Source: Bacteroidales bacterium UBA3816 (GTDB lineage Bacteria > Bacteroidota > Bacteroidia > Bacteroidales > P3). From it: 9,985 nt of DNA. The stretch covers positions 7,173-17,157 of the forward strand of contig DFDY01000005.1 in NCBI GenBank assembly GCA_002368955.1, written 5' to 3'. Under the pieces are notes generated by a model. That model saw only the letters and a list, made by a program, of their open reading frames with translations. It was not told the origin of the DNA and searched no databases. A program made the position numbers and the translations under genes. Shown here piece by piece: positions 1-7,551 of the stretch; position 1 is the stretch's first letter; each line of letters starts with the position of its first letter.

Positions 1-552
1 GAACGCCTTCACGAACTGATGGTGCCGGGATTCAGCACGAAACGTTTCCACCCATACCACGACTTTTGGATGGCCCGACATACCAACAACTATAAGAACT
101 GGGGTAGCCGCTACTACCAGTATAAGGTTCAGGGCGAGTTGATGGATGTGGAGCTGCTGGAGAATGTATTGGACGACTTGGTAGTTCGCATGGGACTGCA
201 CGCCGATGGTTTTGGCCTAGCCAACAAGGGAGGTGCCGTCGCTGCCAAAGGAAACCAATACAAATCACTGGTGGACAAACCATTTGAAGAGACCGTCCCT
301 GAAGCCCCAACCTTCCGCAACAGCAAGCAGGGCTATGATATCATAGCCGGCTTTGCCACCGACAAGAAGAAAGCGAACAAACTGGCCAACCAGCTGAAGA
401 AACTGGGTAGCGACGCCTATATTATCAGCAAGTCGGGCGGCTACTACATCAGCATGGGCTCCGCCCCCACGCTGACCGCCGCACAAGCCATGGAAAATCA
501 CATCAAGGCATGGTACCAAGGGCCCGTTTCAATCAAGAATTTCAACGAGTAA
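1..552 (+). CDS. SPOR-domain envelope protein, 3' part (5' end outside window)
   Basis: The reading frame is open from the first base (E-R-L-H-E-L before the first Met at base 19), so the true start lies upstream and the Met at 19 is probably internal. The last ~78 residues (from about base 319) form a SPOR domain: GYDIIAGFATDKKKANKLANQ, then a GSDAYIISKSGGYYISMGS strand pair and a TAAQAMENHIK helix. SPOR domains bind denuded septal peptidoglycan, so the protein probably acts in the periplasm or outer membrane. The part before it is rich in aromatic residues (FHPYHDFW, NNYKNWGSRYYQY) and followed by an acidic helix (DVELLENVLDDL) and an Ala/Gly linker; I do not recognise this region. The stop is 30 bases before trmB, so they may be co-transcribed. 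The SPOR call is firm; the function of the rest is unknown. Confidence 0.85.
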   Translation, partial: ERLHELMVPGFSTKRFHPYHDFWMARHTNNYKNWGSRYYQYKVQGELMDVELLENVLDDLVVRMGLHADGFGLANKGGAVAAKGNQYKSLVDKPFEETVPEAPTFRNSKQGYDIIAGFATDKKKANKLANQLKKLGSDAYIISKSGGYYISMGSAPTLTAAQAMENHIKAWYQGPVSIKNFNE

Positions 553-582
553 GCTGGACAAAGTAGCGTTAGTAATTAATAC

Positions 583-1269
583 ATGGGACACCATAAGTTA
601 GAACGTTTCGCCGAAAATCTGACCTTTCCGAACCTCTTTCAGGTCTCATATGAGAACTTGAAGGAGGAAGGGTTCGCCCTCCGCGGACGATGGAGCAGTT
701 TCTTTGGCAATGACAATCCCATCACACTTGAACTGGGCTGCGGCAAAGGCGACTATACCGTGTCACTGGCCCGCATCCATCCCGACCGCAACTACATTGG
801 AGTGGACATCAAAGGAGCCCGCCTGTGGCGCGGGGCCAAGACGAGCAACGAAGAACAGATGAAGAACGTGGCCTTCGTGCGCACCAGAATTGAGCTGATA
901 GAGCAGTTCTTCGCCCCCGACGAGGTGTCGGAAATATGGATTACTTTTCCCGACCCACAGCCCAAGAAAGAGCACAAGCGGCTGACGTGTGAGCGTTTCT
1001 TGAACCGCTATAAGCACTTTCTACGTGTGGGCTCGCCCATACACCTAAAGACTGATTCGCAAGAACTACACGATTATACACTCCACGAGGTAGTTCCGGC
1101 TGGGGGGTACCGCGTGGAATACGCCACCAACGACCTGTATGCCACCCCTGCGGCAGAGCATCCCGAAATAGTCTCGCTGGAAGAGGCGCAGATGACACAA
1201 ACATTCTATGAGCGGATGTTTCTGGCCGAGGGCAAGCCCATCACATATATGAAATTTTACCTATCCTGA
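583..1269 (+). CDS. trmB: tRNA (guanine-N7-)-methyltransferase TrmB
   Basis: Predicted cytoplasmic SAM-dependent enzyme that makes m7G at position 46 in the tRNA variable loop. The 228-residue product has the usual TrmB layout. The Rossmann SAM-binding motif ELGCGKG is at residues 50-56, the acidic residue of the next strand is in YIGVDIKG (71-78), and the family signature FPDPQPKK is at 122-129, followed by HKRLTCERFL. The C-terminal TFYERMFLAEGKPITYMKF segment (about 207-225) is the conserved substrate-side motif. Length is normal for the family. The ATG at 583 gives an N-terminus (MGHHKLERFAEN) that fits homologues; no Shine-Dalgarno is visible, as expected for Bacteroidota. It sits between the SPOR gene and yebC, with a 59-base AT-rich gap to the latter. 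Confidence 0.95.
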   Translation: MGHHKLERFAENLTFPNLFQVSYENLKEEGFALRGRWSSFFGNDNPITLELGCGKGDYTVSLARIHPDRNYIGVDIKGARLWRGAKTSNEEQMKNVAFVRTRIELIEQFFAPDEVSEIWITFPDPQPKKEHKRLTCERFLNRYKHFLRVGSPIHLKTDSQELHDYTLHEVVPAGGYRVEYATNDLYATPAAEHPEIVSLEEAQMTQTFYERMFLAEGKPITYMKFYLS

Positions 1270-1328
1270 AGAAAGGATAAAGGAAAACAAAATAAAATTA
1301 AGTATTAATATATAAAAAAAGTAATTTT

Positions 1329-2072
1329 ATGTCAGGACACAACAAATGGTCAAAGATTAAGAGAGCCAAAGGTGCAGCAGATGCCAAGCGCTCAAAACAG
1401 TATTCGAAAATTCTGAAAGAGGTAGCCGTAGCCGTTCGCGAAGGCGGTCCTGATCCCGAGAGCAATCCACGCCTGCGTCTGCTGGTGCAGAACGCCCGCG
1501 GCTGCAACATGCCTAAGGACACCCTGATGCGCGCCATCAACAAGGCTAGCGACAAAGATGCCGCCGTGATGCAGGAAATCACTTTCGAGTGCCACGTGGC
1601 CCACGGAATCGCACTGTTTATCGAATGTCTGTCCGACAATAACATGCGTACCGTTGCCAACATCCGCAGCATCATGAACAAGAATGGCGGTACGATGGAA
1701 ACCAACGGCAGCCTCAGCTTCCTCTTCACCCGCAAGGGCGTGTTTGTGATTCCCCGCAAACCCGATATGGATGTGGAAGAACTGGAGATGACCCTGATAG
1801 ACGGAGGTTTGGAAGAGATGGAAGTTGATGACGACTACCTGACCCTCTACACCGCATACGAAGACTTTGGCAATATGGTGAAGATGCTGGAAGAAATGCA
1901 CATCGAGTGCGAGAGCGCAGAATTGCAGCGTATTCCTAACACCACCCGCGAGATTGACCCCGACTCGATGCGCAAAGTGCTGAAGGTTATCAATCTGCTG
2001 GAAGAGGATGACGATGTCACCAATGTCTTCCACGACATGGAGATTCCCGACGATTTCGAAGAAGAGGAATGA
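1329..2072 (+). CDS. yebC: YebC/PmpR (TACO1) family protein
   Basis: The 247-residue protein starts with the family hallmark MSGHNKWSKIKRAKGAADAKRSKQYSKI (residues 1-27, with an unbroken family pattern), then REGGPDPESNPRLR (37-50) and CNMPKDTLMRAI (59-70). The middle domain has NNMRTVANIRSIMNKNGG (104-121), followed by a typical GSLSFLF. The C-terminus is very acidic (EEDDDV and DDFEEEE). Members have been described both as DNA-binding regulators and as translation factors that relieve ribosome stalling, including at polyproline; which role applies here cannot be told from sequence. Its stop overlaps the rsmI start in an ATGA, suggesting translational coupling with an rRNA methyltransferase and so mildly favouring a translation role. 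Confidence 0.93.
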   Translation: MSGHNKWSKIKRAKGAADAKRSKQYSKILKEVAVAVREGGPDPESNPRLRLLVQNARGCNMPKDTLMRAINKASDKDAAVMQEITFECHVAHGIALFIECLSDNNMRTVANIRSIMNKNGGTMETNGSLSFLFTRKGVFVIPRKPDMDVEELEMTLIDGGLEEMEVDDDYLTLYTAYEDFGNMVKMLEEMHIECESAELQRIPNTTREIDPDSMRKVLKVINLLEEDDDVTNVFHDMEIPDDFEEEE

Positions 2073-2737
2073 AACTCTATTTAGTCCCCACACCTGTAGG
2101 CAACCTCGGCGACATGACCTATCGTGCCGTCGAGGTGCTGAAGGGGGCAGATTTGATTTTGGCCGAAGACACCAGAACTTCGCGGGTAGTAATGCAGCAC
2201 TACGGCATTGCCACTCCGATGCAGGCCTACCATATTTTCAACGAACACCAGACCTTGCAGGGGATTGTCGACCGCTTGCTGAGCGGGATGACAATTGCCT
2301 TGGTGACTGATGCCGGAACACCGGGCATAAGCGACCCAGGATTTCTTTTGGTTCGCGAATGCGCCAAGAACGATATTCCCGTAGAGACACTTCCCGGGGC
2401 CACCGCTTTTGTGCCGGCGTTGGTGGACAGCGGACTGCCTTGTGACCGATTTGTGTTTCTGGGCTTTCTGCCTCACAAGAAAGGCCGTCAGACCGCTCTG
2501 AATCTTCTGGCTGAAGAGAGCCGCACGATGGTTATCTATGAGTCGCCCTACAGGTTGGTAAAACTGTTGGAAGAACTCATAGAGGTGCTGGGCGAAGAGA
2601 GGCAGGTGAGTGTATCACGAGAGATAAGCAAACTGCACGCTGAGACCGCACGAGGGACCCTACGCGAAGTGCACGACCACTTTGCTGCCAAAGAGGTGAA
2701 AGGTGAGATTGTCGTCATCGTCGGCGGCCTGAACTAA
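2069..2737 (+). CDS. rsmI: 16S rRNA (cytidine1402-2'-O)-methyltransferase RsmI
   Basis: Predicted SAM-dependent tetrapyrrole-methylase-fold enzyme that 2'-O-methylates C1402 in the decoding centre of 16S rRNA. Diagnostic segments are LYLVPTPVGNLGDMTYRA (residues 3-20), ILAEDTRTSR (30-39), IALVTDAGTPGISDPG (76-91), the LPGATAFVPAL stretch (108-118), FLGFLPHKKGR (130-140) and YESPYRL (157-163). At 222 residues it is shorter than the roughly 286-residue E. coli protein, with less sequence after the SREISKLHAE motif. The ATG overlaps the yebC stop (ATGA, 2069-2072), so this start is well supported. The downstream MgtC-like gene begins 28 bases after the stop. Confidence 0.95.
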   Translation: MKLYLVPTPVGNLGDMTYRAVEVLKGADLILAEDTRTSRVVMQHYGIATPMQAYHIFNEHQTLQGIVDRLLSGMTIALVTDAGTPGISDPGFLLVRECAKNDIPVETLPGATAFVPALVDSGLPCDRFVFLGFLPHKKGRQTALNLLAEESRTMVIYESPYRLVKLLEELIEVLGEERQVSVSREISKLHAETARGTLREVHDHFAAKEVKGEIVVIVGGLN

Positions 2738-2764
2738 CAAAACAACAACACAAAAATTGAGAAC

Positions 2765-3217
2765 ATGCCCTTAAATGTCTTTCTTAACCGCCTAATGTGT
2801 GCGCTGGTGGCGGGCATTGTCATTGGCATAGAACGCCAGCTGCGCAAACGTGACGCAGGCATATCGGTCAATGCATTGGTATCGGTGGGGGCTTGTATTT
2901 TTATACTGATATCAGAAAGCGTCATCACCGCTGCCATCGAGAGTGGAGGAATGGTAAACAACGACAACCTGCGAGTGCTTTCGCAGGTGGTTACCGGCGT
3001 CGGCTTTTTAGGAGCCGGCGTCATCATGAAGAATGGATTATCCATTCACGGACTCAGCAGTGCCGCCACCATATGGTGTAGCGCCGCCGTGGGCTGCATC
3101 TGCGGCTTCGGCATGTGGAGGCACGCTGCCATAGCTGTCGCCGCTGTGGTATTTATCAATTGGATAGTAAAGAATATCGAGATTTTCATCCAGAAGAAAA
3201 ACGACGACAAGAACTAA
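2765..3217 (+). CDS. MgtC/SapB family inner-membrane protein (short form)
   Basis: This 150-residue hydrophobic protein has about five predicted membrane segments (roughly 7-22, 33-53, 73-90, 97-116, 119-137). The MgtC-family core is clear: IGIERQLRKRDAGISVNALVS (20-40), then SQVVTGVGFLGAGVIMKNG (73-91) and IHGLSSAATIWCSAAVG (94-110). MgtC of Salmonella is linked to survival in low magnesium and to control of the F-type ATPase, but many family members have no known role. It ends in a charged tail (QKKNDDKN) and lacks the soluble C-terminal domain found in longer MgtC proteins. It is probably the last gene of the yebC-rsmI transcript; the next gene, lon, has its own leader. The substrate or partner cannot be inferred. 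Confidence 0.9.
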   Translation: MPLNVFLNRLMCALVAGIVIGIERQLRKRDAGISVNALVSVGACIFILISESVITAAIESGGMVNNDNLRVLSQVVTGVGFLGAGVIMKNGLSIHGLSSAATIWCSAAVGCICGFGMWRHAAIAVAAVVFINWIVKNIEIFIQKKNDDKN

Positions 3218-3246
3218 CATAACTGAAACTTTTTATTTGTTTTTGC

Positions 3247-3310
3247 GTATAATAGTTGTCGCACAGTTCCCAATAGGGAGAAGCAGATTATGTTGAACTG
3301 ACTATTATAC
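3247..3310 (+). promoter_or_regulatory. Long interrupted inverted repeat in the lon leader
   Basis: The 10-mer GTATAATAGT (3247-3256) is perfectly complementary to ACTATTATAC (3301-3310). Inside it, CAGTTC (3264-3269) pairs with GAACTG (3295-3300), which directly abuts the outer right arm. In RNA this gives a 16-bp stem interrupted by one 7-nt left-side bulge (3257-3263), with a 25-nt loop. The base of the stem ends six bases before the lon ATG. It could be an operator for a dimeric regulator or an mRNA structure controlling lon translation. The TATAAT inside the left arm is probably coincidental for this phylum. No clean TTTG/TAnnTTTG promoter pair was found in the leader; the closest are TTTATTTG (3232-3239) and TGTTTTTG (3238-3245), without matched upstream boxes. 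Confidence 0.6.
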
Positions 3311-3316
3311 AACTAA

Positions 3317-5782
3317 ATGAAGAAATATAATACTCCTGAAGAACGATTAGAGATGGATTTAGAAATAGACGAACTAGCTGCAGAAGACACTTTGACTCAG
3401 AGAGCCGAAATAATACCCTTGGTATCTAAGGATGACGAATCTTTTTTGCTGGTGGAGGACTCCATTCCAGACGAAATGCCACTGTTGCCCATACGCAGCA
3501 ACGTGCTTTTCCCCGGTGTGGTGATGCCCATTTCTGTGGGCCGCAAGAGTTCACTACAGTTGGTGCGCACAGCCGAACGCAAGAGTTTGCGCATCATCGC
3601 CTGCACCCAACGCAACGACACCGATACCCCTGCGCTTGAAGACTTATTTAACATCGGCGTGATAGCACGTGTGTTGAGGGTGATAGACATGCCGCATGGC
3701 GAGTGTATGGCAGTGGTACAGGGCACGATGAAGTGCAGCCTAGAGAGCATCACCCGCACTGAGCCGTTCTATATGGGACATGCCACTTTAGTGGACGAGA
3801 ATTTCAAGGAAGAACACCCGCGTGTTTTTCGCAATTTGGTGTCTGCCATTCGCAAACGCTATGCCGAACTGCAGCAAAGAAAGAATGACGGACGGGGCTT
3901 TGGAGCCAAAGATGTGATGAGGTCGTTGAGCAACATTGGAAGCGACCGCATATTGGTAAACTATGTGGCCTCGCATCTGGACGTTTCGTCTAACGACAAG
4001 CAGCAGCTTTTAGACTGCTTTGGTTATGAGAAGCGTGCCGAGATGGTGCTGGAGTTCATCCATAAGGAGCAAGAATATTTTCGCATCCGGGAGGACATCC
4101 AGGACAAGACTCGCCAAGAGATGGATCGCCAACAGCGTGAGTATTTCCTCAATCAGCAAATGAGGGTCATTCAGGACGAACTGGGAGGGAACGCCTCTGA
4201 CCAGGAAATTCAACGCCTTCTTGACCGCGCGGCCAAGAAGAAGTGGCCTCAAGCTGTGAACGATGCCTTCATGAACAGCATAGAGAAAATTCGCCGCACC
4301 CCGCAACAGACACCCGACTACACTGTCGAAATCAATTATGCCGAGCTGCTGCTCGACCTCCCATGGGGCCACTATAGCAAAGACGATTTGCGAACCTCCC
4401 ATGCCATGAAGGTGTTGGACAAAGACCATTATGGAATGGAGAAGGTCAAAGAACGTATTGTCGAATACATAGCCGTTCTCAGCCTCAAAGGCGACATGAA
4501 GAGCCCCATACTCTGTTTAGTGGGACCTCCGGGCACCGGAAAGACCTCGTTGGGCAAGAGCATTGCCTCAGCCATGAAACGCAAATATGTGCGCGTGGCT
4601 TTGGGCGGTCTGCATGACGAGGCCGAGATTCGCGGCCACCGTAGGACCTATGTGGGAGCCATGCCCGGACGTATTATCCAAAGCATCAAAAAAGCAGGCG
4701 TCAGCAACCCTGTCTTTGTGTTGGACGAGATAGACAAGGTGCAGGGAATGAGTCATAACGGTGACCCCACTTCTGCCCTGTTGGAGGTTCTAGACCCGGA
4801 ACAGAACAGTGCCTTCCACGACAACTATCTGGACCTAGACTATGACCTGTCCAAGGTGCTGTTCATCGCCACCGCCAATACGCTCAGCACCATTCAGCCC
4901 GCCCTTTTGGACCGCATGGAAATAATAGACCTGAGCGGCTACATACTGGAGGAGAAACTGGAGATAGCTCAGCGACATCTTATTCCCAAGCAATTGTCCG
5001 AACATGGTTTTGACCGTCGTGCACTGAAATTTAGCAATGAACTGCTCACCACCATCATCAATGACTATACCCGCGAAAGCGGTGTGCGCCAGCTGGAGAA
5101 GACCCTTGCCAAGATTATCCGTCGCCGGGCAGTACAGGTTGCCGACGGCCAGAAAATCGACAAGAACATCCATGCCTCAGAACTCAAGGAAATCCTAGGT
5201 CTCCCCATACACAACAGCGAGCGACGGGGCTCGGAGCCCAAAGTGGGTGTAGTGACCGGGTTGGCATGGACTCAGGTTGGAGGCGAAATCCTCTTCATCG
5301 AGTCCAGCATCAGCAAAGGGAAAGGCACCCTCTCCATGACTGGCAATTTGGGCGATGTGATGAAAGAATCGGCCACCCTTGCTTTTGAATATCTCAAATC
5401 CAATGCCGATCAATTTGGCGTGGACATGGCAAAGGTGGAGGAGAGCAACATCCATATCCATGTGCCTGAAGGGGCCACACCCAAGGACGGCCCCTCGGCC
5501 GGCATCACCATGTTTGTGGCCATGGTCTCGGCCTTCACGCAGAAACGGGTCATTCCCACCGTGGCCATGACTGGCGAAATCACCCTTCGGGGACAGGTTA
5601 CGCCCGTGGGCGGCATCAAAGAGAAAATCTTGGCAGCCAAACGTGCGGGCATCACAGACTTGATTCTCTGTGAGGATAACCGACGCGACATAGAGGACAT
5701 CCCGCAGGAATACCTCACAGGACTCTCTTTCCACTATATCAATGAGATGAAAGAGGCCCTGCCCATCGCATTCGAGAAATAA
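3317..5782 (+). CDS. lon: ATP-dependent protease Lon (LonA type)
   Basis: Cytoplasmic AAA+ serine protease degrading misfolded and regulatory proteins. The 821-residue product has an acidic N-terminal extension (about 1-50), the LON substrate-binding domain starting at LPLLPIRSNVLFPG-type sequence (about 55-67), and a helical region to about 390. The AAA+ module carries Walker A GPPGTGKT (403-410), Walker B VFVLDEIDK (466-474) and the LLDRMEIIDL segment with a likely sensor/finger arginine. The C-terminal peptidase domain has catalytic Ser727 in PKDGPSAGI and Lys770 in GGIKEK, spaced 43 residues as in E. coli Lon (Ser679/Lys722). The extra length over E. coli Lon (784) is mostly N-terminal. 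All key residues are present, so it should be active. An inverted repeat precedes the start; an envelope gene follows after 11 bases. Confidence 0.97.
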   Translation: MKKYNTPEERLEMDLEIDELAAEDTLTQRAEIIPLVSKDDESFLLVEDSIPDEMPLLPIRSNVLFPGVVMPISVGRKSSLQLVRTAERKSLRIIACTQRNDTDTPALEDLFNIGVIARVLRVIDMPHGECMAVVQGTMKCSLESITRTEPFYMGHATLVDENFKEEHPRVFRNLVSAIRKRYAELQQRKNDGRGFGAKDVMRSLSNIGSDRILVNYVASHLDVSSNDKQQLLDCFGYEKRAEMVLEFIHKEQEYFRIREDIQDKTRQEMDRQQREYFLNQQMRVIQDELGGNASDQEIQRLLDRAAKKKWPQAVNDAFMNSIEKIRRTPQQTPDYTVEINYAELLLDLPWGHYSKDDLRTSHAMKVLDKDHYGMEKVKERIVEYIAVLSLKGDMKSPILCLVGPPGTGKTSLGKSIASAMKRKYVRVALGGLHDEAEIRGHRRTYVGAMPGRIIQSIKKAGVSNPVFVLDEIDKVQGMSHNGDPTSALLEVLDPEQNSAFHDNYLDLDYDLSKVLFIATANTLSTIQPALLDRMEIIDLSGYILEEKLEIAQRHLIPKQLSEHGFDRRALKFSNELLTTIINDYTRESGVRQLEKTLAKIIRRRAVQVADGQKIDKNIHASELKEILGLPIHNSERRGSEPKVGVVTGLAWTQVGGEILFIESSISKGKGTLSMTGNLGDVMKESATLAFEYLKSNADQFGVDMAKVEESNIHIHVPEGATPKDGPSAGITMFVAMVSAFTQKRVIPTVAMTGEITLRGQVTPVGGIKEKILAAKRAGITDLILCEDNRRDIEDIPQEYLTGLSFHYINEMKEALPIAFEK

Positions 5783-5793
5783 AAACACCCCAT

Positions 5794-7218
5794 ATGAAAA
5801 AGAATGCCCTCATCCTTGCCCTGCTACTACCTTTTGCCCTTCAGGCACAACGGCCCATCACCGTTATCCCTCAAGACAACGTAAAACTATCGTGGGGCCT
5901 CAAGAACCTCACTGTCGTTGACGGGCGTCTTTATGGCTGCAGCAATGGAGTGATGGTGGGCTCTGAGATGACAGACGGAATGGTCAGCATGCTTCGTCCC
6001 GACACCTTGGCACACTATCTGGGTTCCGATTTCAACTATGTGGTGCGTAATCCCAAGGACAGCCTGCTCTACTTCTCCCGTATGGACGAGTCTAGTGGGC
6101 GTTATGGGCTTTATGTCCATGTCAAGAATCGAGGCCGTAAGAATCGTCTGATAGCCAATTGGAATATGGCCATCTATCACCCGACTTTCTCTCCCGACGG
6201 CAGCATGATGGTATTCTCGTCGCAGAACAAAATCGGACTTGGCGGCTACGACCTGTGGTGTTCCTTTTGGAATGGCAAACGGTGGAGCAAACCCCTGAAT
6301 ATGGGCAACGCCATCAACACCTCTGGCAATGAGATAAACCCTGTATTCTATGGTAATTACCTCATTTATTCCACCAATCTGCAGCAGAATGGGTCATGCT
6401 ACGACTTCTACTCCGTTTACATACGGCCAGGCAGCACCAAGGACAACATCATCTTTGGCAACTACAAGGTGCAACGCCTTCCCGAACCAATCAACAGCGA
6501 CAGCAACGACATAGATTTGGCTTTTGCCCCCAATCACCAGCGTGGCTATTGGATTACCAATCGCGGAGGAGGACAAGAACTCTATTGTTTCAGTGGCCAA
6601 CTCGATGGGGTGATGCTCACTGGCAAAGTGGCTGACGAACGCGGAAGGGCTGTACCCAATGCCGAAGTAAAAGTGTTGCGCTCGGGTCGCAATATCAATT
6701 CGGCAGTGACTGATGCCAATGGGAACTACCAGATTTTTGTACAGCCTGGCAACGACTACCAGTTGCATGTCTCATGCAAAAACTATTTCAACTACTCAAC
6801 CACCACTTCTGCCATTCGGGCCAATGAAGATTTCCTGGTGGCTACCGATCGCCACGACATCACACTCTCCTATCTCCCACTCAACCGTACCATGGTATTC
6901 GACCACCTCTATCGTGAAGGTGCTGACATAGAACTCTCTGACGATGGCAAACGGGCCCTTTCCCCTCTAACAGACTTCCTCCGCGACAATCCTCAAGTCA
7001 AGTTAGAACTCACCCTCCAATGCTTCCAAACAGCCGACTCTGCACTCAACAATTTCATTATCGAACGTAGAATCAAAGACTTACAACAATACTTCATCTC
7101 AACACTCCCTTCCACTGGTCATATTTCATATAAAAATGGCAATTCCGAGGGCGAAAATGAGGCATCAGCAACCAGTAAGAACATAATTTTTGCAGTCTTA
7201 ATCGAAAGCAATAAATGA
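5794..7218 (+). CDS. Secreted PD40 beta-propeller / carboxypeptidase-regulatory / OmpA-like protein
   Basis: The 474-residue protein begins with a signal peptide (MKKNALILALLLPFALQA, cleavage near 18/19). There is no lipobox Cys, so it should be soluble or peptidoglycan-bound rather than a lipoprotein. Residues 120-265 contain PD40/WD40-like blades, clearest at HPTFSPDGSMMVFSSQN with GGYDLW (129-154) and again around NEINPVFYGNYLIYSTN and NDIDLAFAPN. Residues 273-335 are a carboxypeptidase-regulatory-like fold (LTGKVADERGRAVPNAEV, then TDANGNYQIFV). Residues 366-436 look like a worn OmpA_C domain: MVFDHLYREGADIELSDDG, then LRDNPQVKLELTL, then ERRIKDLQQYF, but without the usual GHTD. The layout resembles PorE of the type IX secretion system, yet no TPR repeats are present, so that name is not given. 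It probably shares a transcript with lon. Confidence 0.8.
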   Translation: MKKNALILALLLPFALQAQRPITVIPQDNVKLSWGLKNLTVVDGRLYGCSNGVMVGSEMTDGMVSMLRPDTLAHYLGSDFNYVVRNPKDSLLYFSRMDESSGRYGLYVHVKNRGRKNRLIANWNMAIYHPTFSPDGSMMVFSSQNKIGLGGYDLWCSFWNGKRWSKPLNMGNAINTSGNEINPVFYGNYLIYSTNLQQNGSCYDFYSVYIRPGSTKDNIIFGNYKVQRLPEPINSDSNDIDLAFAPNHQRGYWITNRGGGQELYCFSGQLDGVMLTGKVADERGRAVPNAEVKVLRSGRNINSAVTDANGNYQIFVQPGNDYQLHVSCKNYFNYSTTTSAIRANEDFLVATDRHDITLSYLPLNRTMVFDHLYREGADIELSDDGKRALSPLTDFLRDNPQVKLELTLQCFQTADSALNNFIIERRIKDLQQYFISTLPSTGHISYKNGNSEGENEASATSKNIIFAVLIESNK

Positions 7219-7279
7219 TTGGTTTACAACAACTAATAGCAGAAACTACTACCGCATGAATAATTTTTTTGAAAAAAAA

Positions 7280-7312
7280 TTTGGTCATAACAAAAAAAAG
7301 TAGTACTTTTGC
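7280..7312 (+). promoter_or_regulatory. Bacteroidota-type promoter of the tRNA-Pro gene
   Basis: A -33 box TTTG (7280-7283) is followed by 20 bases and an exact -7 box TACTTTTG plus C (7304-7312), matching the Bacteroidota consensus TTTG-N19-21-TAnnTTTG. An A/T-only palindrome (about 7262-7281) lies just upstream and could act like an UP element or as a weak stop for the preceding transcript. The predicted start is near 7318-7320, leaving about 38 bases of 5' leader to be trimmed from the tRNA. Confidence 0.85.
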
Positions 7313-7356
7313 AACCGTTTTCGAGAGGATGAGAATCACAAACGAAACAAATTGTT

Positions 7357-7430
7357 CGGGGCGTGGCGCAGTTGGCTAGCGCACTTGCATGGGGTGCAAG
7401 GGGTCGAAAGTTCGAGTCTTTTCGCCCCGA
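7357..7430 (+). tRNA. tRNA-Pro (anticodon GGG)
   Basis: A full cloverleaf folds by hand. The acceptor stem is CGGGGCG (7357-7363) / CGCCCCG (7423-7429) with discriminator A7430. The D-arm is GCGC (7366-7369) / GCGC (7379-7382) with AGTTGGCTA loop. The anticodon stem is CTTGC (7384-7388) / GCAAG (7396-7400), with loop ATGGGGT giving anticodon GGG (7391-7393) and G37. The T-arm is GAAAG (7406-7410) / CTTTT (7418-7422) with loop TTCGAGT. C1:G72 and A73 are bacterial tRNA-Pro identity elements, and G37 is the usual TrmD m1G site. The 3' CCA is not encoded (CAA follows), so it must be added after transcription. It reads CCC and CCU codons. Confidence 0.96.
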
Positions 7431-7434
7431 CAAT

Positions 7435-7468
7435 AAAAAAAGGATTCGAGAAATCGAATCCTTTTTTT
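7435..7468 (+). terminator. Intrinsic terminator after tRNA-Pro (symmetrical)
   Basis: A9-base stem AGGATTCGA (7441-7449) / TCGAATCCT (7454-7462) closes a GAAA tetraloop (7450-7453). Seven A precede and seven T follow, extending the stem and giving a U-tract on either strand. It begins four bases after the tRNA end and should stop the tRNA transcript. The symmetry means it could also stop anything arriving from the minus strand. Confidence 0.93.
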
Positions 7469-7551
7469 ATTTCTTCAAACAATATTCTTTGTTAATATAC
7501 GTTATCTTGATATTGTTTAATAAAAGTACTATTAATTAACACCTTTGCAAT

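Noticed and set aside
1263..1278. ATCCT/AGGAT hairpin after trmB as a terminator
   Set aside because: Only five pairs and no T-run after it; the downstream sequence is A-rich.
1392..2093. Long minus-strand ORF (233 codons) opposite yebC
   Set aside because: It mirrors a highly conserved yebC frame on the other strand; its composition is a shadow of yebC codons.
3248..3253. TATAAT as a sigma70 -10 box for lon
   Set aside because: Bacteroidota primary sigma factor prefers TAnnTTTG, no -35-like box is at the right distance, and the word is one arm of the inverted repeat.
5195..5788. 197-codon minus-strand ORF opposite lon
   Set aside because: It lies entirely over the conserved Lon peptidase domain, and its translation has no family features.
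7262..7281. A/T palindrome after the PD40 gene as a terminator
   Set aside because: It contains no G-C pairs in the stem and no usable loop, so it is at best a weak stop. It more likely belongs to the tRNA promoter region.
7516..7548. Promoter for the barrel gene from TTTA (7516-7519), 20 bases, CACCTTTG (7540-7547)
   Set aside because: Both boxes have a mismatch, and the predicted start would fall on the ATG itself, implying a leaderless mRNA. Too weak to annotate.
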